From assembly GCA_036675645.1 (NCBI GenBank), contig JAKFEP010000058.1, positions 1-5,253 on the forward strand: a stretch of 5,253 nt of DNA. The letters run 5' to 3'. This document shows, piece by piece, positions 1-5,239 of this stretch. This stretch comes from Methylotenera_A sp036675645 (GTDB lineage: Bacteria > Pseudomonadota > Gammaproteobacteria > Burkholderiales > Methylophilaceae). Positions within the stretch are counted from its first letter, which is position 1. Each line of letters starts with the position of its first letter. The position numbers were made by a program, and so were the translations under genes. Below the pieces are notes generated by a model that saw nothing but the letters and a program-made list of their open reading frames with translations, made no database searches and was not told the origin of the DNA.

Positions 1-8
1 AGGCTTAA

Positions 9-244
9 GTTGCAAGGCCGGTCTCCGGGCTTGTGAGCTTTAGTTTTGCGCCTTCCCAAGCTTTTAATGCTCAGTGGCTTTTGCAAAACTTTTATGAACA
101 AATCACGACTCACTTACCGTTGCGGGGGCAGCATAGGCATTGTTGATTTCTTGTAGTTAAATAATAACTAAAACTAACGCACCTAATTCCCAGTTTCACC
201 CTGAATAAATAAACAAGTTTAAATAAACAGTGGCACCTTACAAC
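9..244 (-). promoter_or_regulatory. Cobalamin (B12) riboswitch aptamer
   Basis: This is a minus-strand leader RNA element that binds a cobalamin (adenosylcobalamin in most members) and usually lowers expression of B12 uptake or synthesis genes. Read 5' to 3' on the minus strand, its parts come in canonical order. The 5' half of the closing stem is at 244-236. GGGAA (191-187) and TAGGTGCG (185-178) follow. Next is the core CTGCCCCCGCAACGGTAAG (about 131-113), then AAGCCACTGAGC (80-69) and TGGGAAGGC (58-50). Last comes the B12 box AGCCCGGAGACCGGCC (31-16). The closing stem pairs GTTGTAAGG (244-236) with CCTTGCAAC (17-9), nine pairs with one G-U. The expression platform and the regulated gene lie left of the window. 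By family habit that gene is a BtuB-like TonB receptor or a cobalamin gene, but this cannot be seen here. Confidence 0.95.
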
Positions 245-252
245 AAGGTTGA

Positions 253-258
253 ATTATA
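253..258 (-). promoter_or_regulatory. -10 box of the riboswitch transcript
   Basis: A perfect TATAAT is read on the minus strand at 258-253. Transcription would start near 246, only about two bases before the first paired base of the riboswitch closing stem (244). That is where a riboswitch leader should begin. At 17-bp spacing the -35 position holds GCATAA (281-276), a poor match, so the promoter may be weak or helped by an activator. The -10 call rests on sequence and on its agreement with the aptamer boundary. Confidence 0.6.
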
Positions 259-354
259 TCGCCATATGTTGTTTTTTATGCACTTGCACAATTTAAATTT
301 ACGTCATAACTGGGTTAAACGTGTTAAATTACTTTGAATAGCTCGCGTTAGCTA

Positions 355-384
355 TTGACTTAAATGAATTTTTTAATTTATAGT
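355..384 (+). promoter_or_regulatory. Sigma70-type promoter of the zapB-like/zapA operon
   Basis: TTGACT (355-360) and TATAGT (379-384) are separated by 18 bp, each one or two bases from consensus. Transcription would start around 390-392, on or next to the ATG at 391. This argues against the upstream in-frame ATG at 364, which lies inside the promoter, and suggests a leaderless or nearly leaderless mRNA. Confidence 0.6.
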
Positions 385-390
385 GGGGCA

Positions 391-597
391 ATGGAAGCAG
401 ATTTAAAAAGTTTAGAGGAAAAAATTTCCAAACTTATCTCTTTGTGCGGTCAACTGCGCGAGGAGAATGGTCAATTGCGTGACAATATAATGCTTGCCCA
501 GCAAAAAACCGATGCCTTAAAAAGCAGTATGCTACTGGCTAGCAATAAACTAGAAGCTTTATTACTGTCTGTGCCAGAAGCTGAGGATGCGCCATGA
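391..597 (+). CDS. ZapB-like small coiled-coil protein (TIGR02449-type)
   Basis: This gene encodes a 68-residue, cytoplasmic, almost wholly alpha-helical protein. From ATG391 it begins MEADLKSLEEKISKLISLC and continues with leucines in heptad-like spacing (KLISLCGQLREENGQLRDNI), typical of a coiled coil. It resembles the short proteins encoded just upstream of zapA in many proteobacteria (TIGR02449-type). These are thought to be counterparts of ZapB, which tethers ZapA and FtsZ at the division ring, but the role here is inferred from fold and position. The start at 391 is preferred over ATG364. Family members begin near MEADL, and 364 falls between the -35 and -10 boxes, with no ribosome site before it. 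Before 391 there is only GGGG two bases away, too close for normal use. The stop overlaps the zapA start in ATGA (594-597), so the two are probably translationally coupled. Confidence 0.8.
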   Translation: MEADLKSLEEKISKLISLCGQLREENGQLRDNIMLAQQKTDALKSSMLLASNKLEALLLSVPEAEDAP

Positions 598-899
598 GTG
601 CAGTTAAACCTGTAGATGTATCGATTATGGGACGCGAGTTTACTGTGTCGTGTACCGATGAAGAACGTGAGGGTTTGCTTAACGCGGTGAGCTATCTTGA
701 TAAGAAGATGCACGATATTCGTGATTCAGGCAAAGTAGTGGGGCTGGACCGCATCGCAATTATGGCGGCGTTAAACTTATCTCATGAATTATTAAATACT
801 AAAACTGGTGAGGTTGACATCGGTGATTATAAGCGTAGGATTAGTGCCATGCAGAATCAAATTGATGAAGCGATGGCAGCGCCAACTAAGCTGTTATAA
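594..899 (+). CDS. zapA: Cell division protein ZapA
   Basis: ZapA binds FtsZ and promotes bundling of its protofilaments, stabilising the Z ring at midcell. The 101-residue product has the usual family length. The N-terminal part (about residues 6-60) carries the typical VDVSIMGREFTVSC strand followed by a conserved acidic stretch (TDEEREGLLNAVSYLDKKM). The middle has the family-like GLDRIAIMAALNLSHELL helix (about 50-67), and the C-terminal third is a helical coiled coil used for dimer and tetramer assembly. A ribosome site GAGG (583-586) lies seven bases before ATG594, inside the upstream gene. The start overlaps that gene's stop by 4 bases, so the two form an operon. The 6S RNA gene follows within about 45 bases, the standard order in beta- and gammaproteobacteria. 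No unusual residues were noticed. Confidence 0.95.
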   Translation: MSAVKPVDVSIMGREFTVSCTDEEREGLLNAVSYLDKKMHDIRDSGKVVGLDRIAIMAALNLSHELLNTKTGEVDIGDYKRRISAMQNQIDEAMAAPTKLL

Positions 900-929
900 T
901 AATTTCACAAACTTGTAATTTCCCCGCTT

Positions 930-935
930 TATCAT
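930..935 (+). promoter_or_regulatory. Possible -10 box of the 6S RNA gene
   Basis: TATCAT lies about 12 bases before the first paired base of the 6S RNA closing stem (947) and would place the start near 942. No good -35 is present at 16-18 bp spacing. The 6S RNA could instead come from processing of the zap operon transcript. Confidence 0.3.
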
Positions 936-941
936 CAAGCT

Positions 942-1138
942 GTTTTCTGTGGTGTTGCTTGAGTCTAAATTCCTTGAACTAGTCTTTGTTATAGGTTTCG
1001 GCTCATCAAGCGCGGTGTGCGCGCTCTAAATTGGGTTTTCTTTTAAGATGCCCTTGGCGAGTGTACCTAAAGCGCTTTAGGTTGTTACCACCTGAACTTT
1101 TTTGGTTCAGGATTAACGGCTCAGGCAACACCAGAGCA
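942..1138 (+). ncRNA. ssrS: 6S RNA
   Basis: 6S RNA imitates an open promoter, binds sigma70-RNA polymerase holoenzyme and damps transcription in stationary phase. Identification rests on structure and on position just after zapA. The closing stem pairs 947-963 with 1120-1136, including TGGTGTTGC against GCAACACCA. It has one G-G mismatch (949/1134) and one G-U (959/1124). Inside it, 992-996 pairs with 1065-1069, and 1002-1010 with 1053-1061 (one A-C mismatch, one G-U). A GC-rich apical hairpin lies at 1009-1014/1020-1025. Between the closing stem and the 992 stem is the large asymmetric bubble typical of 6S. Its 3' side holds a small hairpin, CCTGAAC (1091-1097) with GTTCAGG (1105-1111). Length near 195 is normal to slightly long. 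The ends are estimates. The usual downstream partner, the 5-formyltetrahydrofolate cyclo-ligase gene, is not present. Confidence 0.9.
1066..1081 (+). repeat. Perfect 16-bp palindrome inside the 6S RNA
   Basis: CCTAAAGCGCTTTAGG is fully self-complementary and lies on the 3' side of the 6S central bubble. As a hairpin its tip would be strained, losing about two central pairs. Its left arm also pairs with 992-996, so the two structures exclude each other. Whether it folds in the RNA or is incidental is not known. Confidence 0.6.
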
Positions 1139-1145
1139 AATAAAT

Positions 1146-1334
1146 CTCGTTGAAATTTCGCTGATACGGCGTTATTTTTCACTCCTCGTACTTGATGTAC
1201 TGCATTTGTTCAAATGCCTTGTCTCTGCTTCATTTGAACAAGATTTTAGTGTTAGCTCAAACGCCTTGAACTTTGGCGTTAAAATTCAAAACCACCTTGT
1301 TGAAATTTTGCTGTCGCTACACTCGGAATGACAG
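1146..1334. repeat. Repeat-like non-coding element after 6S RNA
   Basis: This gene-free stretch lies between ssrS and the DUF2237 gene. It is bracketed by two imperfect direct repeats exactly 150 bp apart, CTCGTTGAAATTTCGCTG (1146-1163) and CTTGTTGAAATTTTGCTG (1296-1313), identical at 16 of 18 positions. Inside are an 11-bp inverted repeat (TTGTTCAAATG 1206-1216, CATTTGAACAA 1231-1241), a 6-bp inverted repeat (AACGCC 1260-1265, GGCGTT 1275-1280) and GTAC repeats around 1188-1200. The right end carries CTGTC (1311-1315) facing GACAG (1330-1334). No open reading frame, ribosome site or tRNA fits. The texture suggests a degenerate dispersed intergenic repeat rather than a gene, but copies elsewhere in the genome cannot be seen here. 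Confidence 0.5.
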
Positions 1335-1345
1335 ATTAAGAAAAA

Positions 1346-1705
1346 CTAACGCAATTCGTGATATTTCAAATCGGCTAGCTCGACAACTTCCAAACATCTC
1401 TCATGACACGCTTCTAAAATTACTGGTGGCGCAAAGCCTGCCTCGCTAGCTTCTAGCCAACGCGCTGCACATACGCACCAGCGGTTGCCTGGTTTTAACC
1501 CTTCAAATCCATATTCGGGATGTGGTGTGCTTAGATCATTGCCGCGACTAATCGAAAACACCAAAAACTCTTCAGTCATTTGGCAGCATATTGTGTGACT
1601 ACCTGCATCTTCTTGTCCTGTTTCACAGCAACCGCTGCGGGTAAAACCAGTCACAGGTGCTAAGCTACAAGTTTGTAAAGTGGTGCCTAATACGTTGCGG
1701 GCCAT
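1346..1705 (-). CDS. DUF2237 family cysteine-rich protein
   Basis: A conserved 119-residue protein of the DUF2237 family; function unknown. Recognition rests on characteristic stretches: PVTGFTRSGCCETGQEDAGSHT (about residues 17-38), MTEEFLVFSISRGNDLSTPHPEYGFEGLKPGNRWCVCAARW (43-83) and APPVILEACHE (92-102). The full length matches the family. It has nine cysteines (13, 26, 27, 40, 41, 77, 79, 100, 104), including two Cys-Cys pairs and one C-V-C. With His37 and His101 these could bind a metal or form disulfides, but no role is established. There is no signal peptide or membrane segment, so it should be cytoplasmic. The start ATG (1705-1703) has GGAA ten bases upstream (1719-1716), an acceptable ribosome site. 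It is transcribed divergently from the EVE-domain gene. No clear terminator follows its stop; the repeat-like element lies immediately downstream. Confidence 0.85.
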   Translation of the reverse strand: MARNVLGTTLQTCSLAPVTGFTRSGCCETGQEDAGSHTICCQMTEEFLVFSISRGNDLSTPHPEYGFEGLKPGNRWCVCAARWLEASEAGFAPPVILEACHERCLEVVELADLKYHELR

Positions 1706-1794
1706 GATGTTATCGTTCCAAAATTTTCATAAAAAATGTTAACTTCAATTATCATACCTAATACTTTTACAAATTGCAGGTTGGCAAAAAATAT

Positions 1795-2253
1795 ATGCGT
1801 TATTGGTTAATGAAATCCGAGCCGGGCGATGTATCGATTGATGATTTAGCAGCGATGCCTATTCAAACGGTAGACTGGTACGGTGTACGCAATTATCAAG
1901 CGCGCAATTTTATGCGCGATCAAATGAGTATAGGCGATGGTGTATTGTTTTATCATTCCAATTGTGAAGTACCTGGTATTGCCGGCATTGCTGAAGTGGC
2001 TAGCCGCGCCTACCCAGACAGATTTCAATTCATAAAAGGTCATAAATACTATGATGAAAAATCTACCCAAGAAACACCGCGCTGGGTGAATGTTGATGTC
2101 AAGTTAGTCCGTAAAACGCGACTACTTAGCTTGAAAGAAATGCGAGAGACGCCCGAACTGACGAATTTACGTATTCTGCAGCGCGGTAATAGATTATCCA
2201 TTACGCCAGTAGATCCGAAGGACTGGGAGTTTATTTTAAAACTACTTAAATAA
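1795..2253 (+). CDS. EVE domain-containing protein
   Basis: A single-domain, cytoplasmic EVE protein of 152 residues, related to bacterial relatives of thymocyte nuclear protein 1. EVE domains belong to the PUA-like superfamily and bind modified bases in DNA or RNA. The ligand of this housekeeping type is not known. Diagnostic stretches are MRYWLMKSEP at the N terminus, VDWYGVRNYQARNFMRD (about 27-43), FYHSNCEVPGIAGIAEV (53-69) and RWVNVDVKLV (about 90-99), with GNRLSITPVDPKDWEFI near the C terminus. ATG1795 is chosen because family members begin with a short residue run then YWLMKSEP. An in-frame TTG at 1774 would add seven unconserved residues. The ribosome site is weak: the nearest AGG (1778-1780) is 14 bases away. 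In many proteobacteria this gene lies just after zapA, 6S RNA and the folate cyclo-ligase gene, so its position here is a partly kept synteny. Confidence 0.93.
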   Translation: MRYWLMKSEPGDVSIDDLAAMPIQTVDWYGVRNYQARNFMRDQMSIGDGVLFYHSNCEVPGIAGIAEVASRAYPDRFQFIKGHKYYDEKSTQETPRWVNVDVKLVRKTRLLSLKEMRETPELTNLRILQRGNRLSITPVDPKDWEFILKLLK

Positions 2254-2278
2254 AAAAGCCCGCAATTGCGGGCTTTTT
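2253..2278. terminator. Bidirectional intrinsic terminator
   Basis: A perfect 26-bp palindrome: a GC core GCCCGC/GCGGGC flanked by A5 on one side and T5 on the other, with AATT at the tip. It begins at the last base of the EVE gene stop codon and ends 15 bases from the stop of the convergent propeller gene. It can stop transcription from both sides. Confidence 0.93.
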
Positions 2279-2293
2279 AAATTGGCAGGTTAA

Positions 2294-3448
2294 TTATTTA
2301 GCTGCTGCGTCCAAGCTACCCATGGCTTTTGGGTAGGTGACCAAGCCCCAAGGCATCCCTTTTACTTCAATTTGACCAGTTTGAGCCAATGTTTCAGCGT
2401 CATAGACTATGATTTCATCTGATTTACCGCAAGCCAGCAAAATCTGTTTGTTATCTGGGGTAAAACTAAAGTGCCAGCAGCGGTTGCCTGTCGGCGCTTC
2501 TTTAATTTTTTTGTAAGTTTTAGCGTCGTACACTTCTAAAGTTTTAGATTTATTCGCCGCAACAAAAATACGCTCACCACTTTTATCAAACGCAATACCA
2601 TAAGGCGTGTCGCCAGTAGGCACAGTGCGCAATAAATTAAAGTCTTTATCTAACACCATAAATTTGTTGCCATACTCTAGCGTTGCAAGGTAAGTGTTGC
2701 CATCGGGTGATACTTTAATGCCGCGTGGTCTATCACCATATTCATGTGTTTTGATGGTTTTTAGTAACTCGCCGCTGGAGATATCGTGCACGGTGACCGT
2801 ATTATCAGCTTCATTGGTAATCACTAGTTTGCTATTGTCGGCAGAGAACTCAATACCTTCAGTTTCTGGTCCGCCTGTAATTTCGCGTATTTTTTCACCT
2901 TTAGTTAGATCTACTACTGCAATTTTTGCGGGTACTGCATCATCATCGTCATCTTCCTCCTCTGCAGGTTTTGCGCCTGGTTTTGGTGGCGGACCGCCTT
3001 TGGCGCTGGGTTCCGAGGATATATAAGCAAATTCACCGTTAATGCGCACAAACTCTGGGTTTTTGCCCACATGAATTTGCTGCGTCACTTCGCCGGTGGC
3101 GGTGTCGATGATAGAGATACTTTCATTTTCACGCGTGGCGACGATAAGTCTTTTGCCGTCATCAGTAACGCCTAAGCCGCGTGGCGCAATTGCTTTTACA
3201 TCAAACGTTTTTATGATTTTCATTGTAGCAAGATCAATCACACTGACGCCTGCATCCTGGCTGGTAACATAAGCGACACCTTTGCTAACGTCCGTATTAT
3301 TGGCTTGTGCGGCATCTGCGCTTATACCGGACTCTGCTTCTGCAGCGCTTTCGCCGTTAGTTTCGGTGGGTTTATTGCAAGCGCTCAGCCCAGCTATTAA
3401 TGCTAGCAACACTAAACTCAAACGCGTTTTATTCAACTTTTCGTTCAT
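2294..3448 (-). CDS. YVTN-type beta-propeller lipoprotein
   Basis: A 384-residue secreted lipoprotein made mostly of one seven-bladed beta-propeller. The N terminus has charged K5, K8 and R9, a hydrophobic run (SLVLLALIAG) and the lipobox LSAC with Cys24. Asn25 after the cysteine argues against inner-membrane retention, so an outer-membrane anchor facing the periplasm is likely. Residues 25-55 form an Ala/Glu/Ser-rich linker. Seven repeats follow, each shaped like x-V-D-x-x-T-x-x-x-x-x-x-I, near residues 59-82, 101-126, 141-190, 207-232, 252-276, 293-318 and 335-360. The third blade is interrupted by an insertion (147-175). The nearest families are YncE/YVTN proteins and propellers linked to PQQ-dependent alcohol oxidation in methylotrophs. 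Ligand and function are unknown, and no alcohol dehydrogenase gene is visible nearby. GGAG (3458-3455) lies six bases before the start. It ends at a terminator shared with the EVE gene. Confidence 0.88.
   Translation of the reverse strand: MNEKLNKTRLSLVLLALIAGLSACNKPTETNGESAAEAESGISADAAQANNTDVSKGVAYVTSQDAGVSVIDLATMKIIKTFDVKAIAPRGLGVTDDGKRLIVATRENESISIIDTATGEVTQQIHVGKNPEFVRINGEFAYISSEPSAKGGPPPKPGAKPAEEEDDDDDAVPAKIAVVDLTKGEKIREITGGPETEGIEFSADNSKLVITNEADNTVTVHDISSGELLKTIKTHEYGDRPRGIKVSPDGNTYLATLEYGNKFMVLDKDFNLLRTVPTGDTPYGIAFDKSGERIFVAANKSKTLEVYDAKTYKKIKEAPTGNRCWHFSFTPDNKQILLACGKSDEIIVYDAETLAQTGQIEVKGMPWGLVTYPKAMGSLDAAAK
2924..3010 (-). other. Pro/Gly and Glu/Asp low-complexity insertion in the propeller
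   Basis: Codons for residues 147-175 encode SAKGGPPPKPGAKPAEEE, then five aspartates and AVPAK, between the two inner strands of the third blade. The segment is in frame and should be a disordered, acidic surface loop. It may bind cations or a basic partner; this is inference only. Confidence 0.75.
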
Positions 3449-3513
3449 TCAATTCTCCAAAAAACTAATTAATTATGAATCCCTGTATTAATTAAGCAAA
3501 AACTATACGAGTT

Positions 3514-3543
3514 AGTATATGCGTAATAGTTCAACAAAAACAA
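3514..3543 (-). promoter_or_regulatory. Candidate promoter of the propeller gene
   Basis: On the minus strand, TTGTTT (3543-3538) and TATACT (3519-3514) are 18 bp apart, giving a start near 3507 and a leader of roughly 60 bases. A second TATAGT lies at 3507-3502, so the exact -10 is uncertain. The 184-bp gap after ilvA and the lack of coupling support a separate promoter. Confidence 0.35.
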
Positions 3544-3567
3544 GCGTTTAAAAAATCAACAATTTAC

Positions 3568-3595
3568 ATATGGTTGTATATAGCCAATATGGTTG
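3568..3595 (-). repeat. Tandem 9-bp direct repeat, possible operator
   Basis: ATATGGTTG occurs at 3568-3576 and again at 3587-3595, 19 bp apart, about two helical turns. Extended by one mismatch-tolerant step on each side, the copies read CATATGGTTGTA and AATATGGTTGCA. They lie about 60-90 bp upstream of the predicted start of the propeller gene, a usual place for activator sites. Chance is possible in AT-rich DNA. Confidence 0.3.
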
Positions 3596-3632
3596 CATTA
3601 AACCACCAACATCCGAAAATTACGCCAAAATA

Positions 3633-5159
3633 CTAACCTAAAAACAGTTGATAAGCAGGATTGTCGGATTCGTTCCAGTAAGGGTAGCCAAGCTGGTTAA
3701 GAAAATCGCCAAATTCTGTCATCTCGTTTGGTGGCACTTGTAAGCCTACCAGTACGCGTCCAAAATCGGCACCATGGTTGCGATAATGGAATAAGCTAAT
3801 GTTCCAATCGTGCCCCATAGTGTCTAAAAACTTCATCAATGCGCCTGGTTTTTCGGGAAACTCAAAGCGGTATACCAACTCATGTTCAGCCTTTGGCGCA
3901 CGTCCACCAACCAGATGACGCAAATGCAGTTTGGCCATTTCGTTGTCGGTTAAATCTAAGATACCCAAACCATGCGCTTGTAAATCTCTGATTAGTCTTG
4001 CAGTTTCAGCAGGGTCATGCACCGCTACACCCACAAAAATGTGCGCCGCTTCTGGATCGTCATAACGATAGTTAAATTCGGTAATATTGCGGTCGCCTAG
4101 CAAGCGGCAAAACGCTTTAAAGGCGCCTGCTTGCTCGGGAATCGTGACCGCTAAAATGGCTTCGCGCTGTTCGCCCAATTCTGCGCGCTCTGCTACAAAG
4201 CGTAGCCTGTCAAAATTCATATTGGCGCCAGAGGCAATGCCAATCAGGGTTTTGCCAGTAACATTGTTGCGTTTGACATATTCTTTAATGCCCGCAGTGG
4301 CCAGCGCACCAGCGGGTTCTAATATACTGCGCGTGTCTTCAAATACATCTTTAATCGCCGCGCAAATCGCATCGTTATCCACCACAATCATCTCATCGAC
4401 AAATTGCTGGCATACTTTAAAAGTATGCTCACCTACTTGCTTTACTGCTGCACCATCTGCAAATAGGCCAACTTGGTCTAGTATGACGCGCTTGCCCTGC
4501 TTAAGCGATTCGGTCATTGCTTCTGCGTCTTTAGCCTCTACACCAATGATTTTAATTTCTGGTCGAACAGCTTTGACATAAGCCGCGATGCCCGCGAGCA
4601 AGCCGCCGCCGCCTACGCAACAAAAAATGGCTTCGATAGGTTCTGGGTGTGTATTTAAAATCTCCAGAGCAATGGTGCCTTGGCCTGCAATTACATCAGG
4701 GTCGTCGTAAGGGTGAACGAATGTCAGACCTTCCTGTTTTTCTAGTTCTAGGGCTTTTACGTAAGCGTCGGAATAACTGTCACCAAAAAGCACAACCTCA
4801 GCACCACGGTTTTTGACTGCATTTACTTTAATAGCGGGCGTAGTGGTGGGCATTACAATCACAGCGCGGCAACCTAGTTTTTGCGCCGCCAATGCCACGC
4901 CTTGCGCATGGTTGCCCGCACTGGCGGCAATTACTCCACGCTTCAGCACCTCAGTTGGCAGGTTTGCCATTTTGTTATAGGCGCCGCGCAGCTTGAATGA
5001 GAACACCGGCTGCATATCCTCGCGCTTCAATAAAACGCGATTATTGATACGTGCCGATAAAATCGGCTGAAACTCTAACGGCGTGTTTTTAGCCACATCG
5101 TATACGCGTGAGTTTTCGATGCGTTCTTTATAGTCACTGGGCTGGTAGTTTATAGACAT
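3633..5159 (-). CDS. ilvA: Threonine ammonia-lyase, biosynthetic (threonine dehydratase)
   Basis: IlvA is a PLP enzyme that converts L-threonine to 2-oxobutanoate and ammonia (EC 4.3.1.19), the first committed step to isoleucine, in the cytoplasm. The product has 508 residues, the normal length of the long biosynthetic form. The catalytic domain (about 1-325) has the PLP lysine K56 in SFKLRGAYNK, the AGNHAQG loop (81-87), the phosphate-binding GGGGLLAG (183-190), EPAGALA (281-287) and the SGAN segment (310-313). Two C-terminal ACT-like regulatory domains follow, at about 334-405 and 427-500, the second opening with YRFEFPEKPGALMKFL. They bind isoleucine (inhibitor) and valine in studied relatives. 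The regulatory half is what separates this from the short catabolic TdcB. All key residues are intact. The start at 5159 fits the family, but no Shine-Dalgarno stands before it. The gene is divergent from the gene beginning at 5240, and no clear terminator follows it. Confidence 0.97.
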   Translation of the reverse strand: MSINYQPSDYKERIENSRVYDVAKNTPLEFQPILSARINNRVLLKREDMQPVFSFKLRGAYNKMANLPTEVLKRGVIAASAGNHAQGVALAAQKLGCRAVIVMPTTTPAIKVNAVKNRGAEVVLFGDSYSDAYVKALELEKQEGLTFVHPYDDPDVIAGQGTIALEILNTHPEPIEAIFCCVGGGGLLAGIAAYVKAVRPEIKIIGVEAKDAEAMTESLKQGKRVILDQVGLFADGAAVKQVGEHTFKVCQQFVDEMIVVDNDAICAAIKDVFEDTRSILEPAGALATAGIKEYVKRNNVTGKTLIGIASGANMNFDRLRFVAERAELGEQREAILAVTIPEQAGAFKAFCRLLGDRNITEFNYRYDDPEAAHIFVGVAVHDPAETARLIRDLQAHGLGILDLTDNEMAKLHLRHLVGGRAPKAEHELVYRFEFPEKPGALMKFLDTMGHDWNISLFHYRNHGADFGRVLVGLQVPPNEMTEFGDFLNQLGYPYWNESDNPAYQLFLG

Positions 5160-5189
5160 GCGTTATTTTTAAAAAAGCTAATGCAGGTT

Positions 5190-5195
5190 ATTATA
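5190..5195 (-). promoter_or_regulatory. Possible -10 box of ilvA
   Basis: TATAAT is read on the minus strand at 5195-5190, giving a start near 5183 and a leader of about 24 bases. The -35 region at 17-bp spacing (TCTTTA) is poor. No leader-peptide attenuator with isoleucine, leucine or valine codons fits in so short a leader. Confidence 0.35.
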
Positions 5196-5239
5196 TTGAA
5201 TTATCAGCATTATAAAGAATTTAAAAAGGATTAAGCAGA

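Noticed and set aside
364..390. Upstream ATG for the ZapB-like gene
   Set aside because: It lies between the -35 and -10 boxes, has no ribosome site, and adds nine residues unlike the family's N terminus.
471..713. 80-codon minus-strand open frame
   Set aside because: It is antisense to the overlapping zapB-like and zapA genes, has no ribosome site, and looks like an artefact.
1311..1334. Hairpin CTGTC/GACAG as a terminator for DUF2237 or 6S RNA
   Set aside because: The stem is only 5 bp with a 14-base loop and no T-run on either strand. It looks like part of the repeat element.
1774..1794. TTG start for the EVE-domain gene
   Set aside because: It adds seven unconserved residues before the typical N terminus; ATG1795 fits the family.
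1846..2070. 74-codon minus-strand open frame
   Set aside because: It is antisense to the conserved core of the EVE-domain gene.
2694..3026. 110-codon plus-strand open frame with a poly-serine run
   Set aside because: It is antisense to the propeller gene. The serine run is just the complement of the Asp/Glu codons.
3282..3491. 69-codon plus-strand open frame
   Set aside because: It is antisense to the signal peptide and linker of the propeller lipoprotein. Its hydrophobic look comes from the complement of the Ala-rich codons.
3591..3632. Terminator after ilvA
   Set aside because: Only a 4-bp GTTG/CAAC pairing is present, without a suitable T-tract. No intrinsic terminator can be supported.
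4087..4581. 164-codon plus-strand open frame
   Set aside because: It lies wholly inside ilvA on the opposite strand, which has all catalytic and regulatory motifs. The translation has no recognisable domain.
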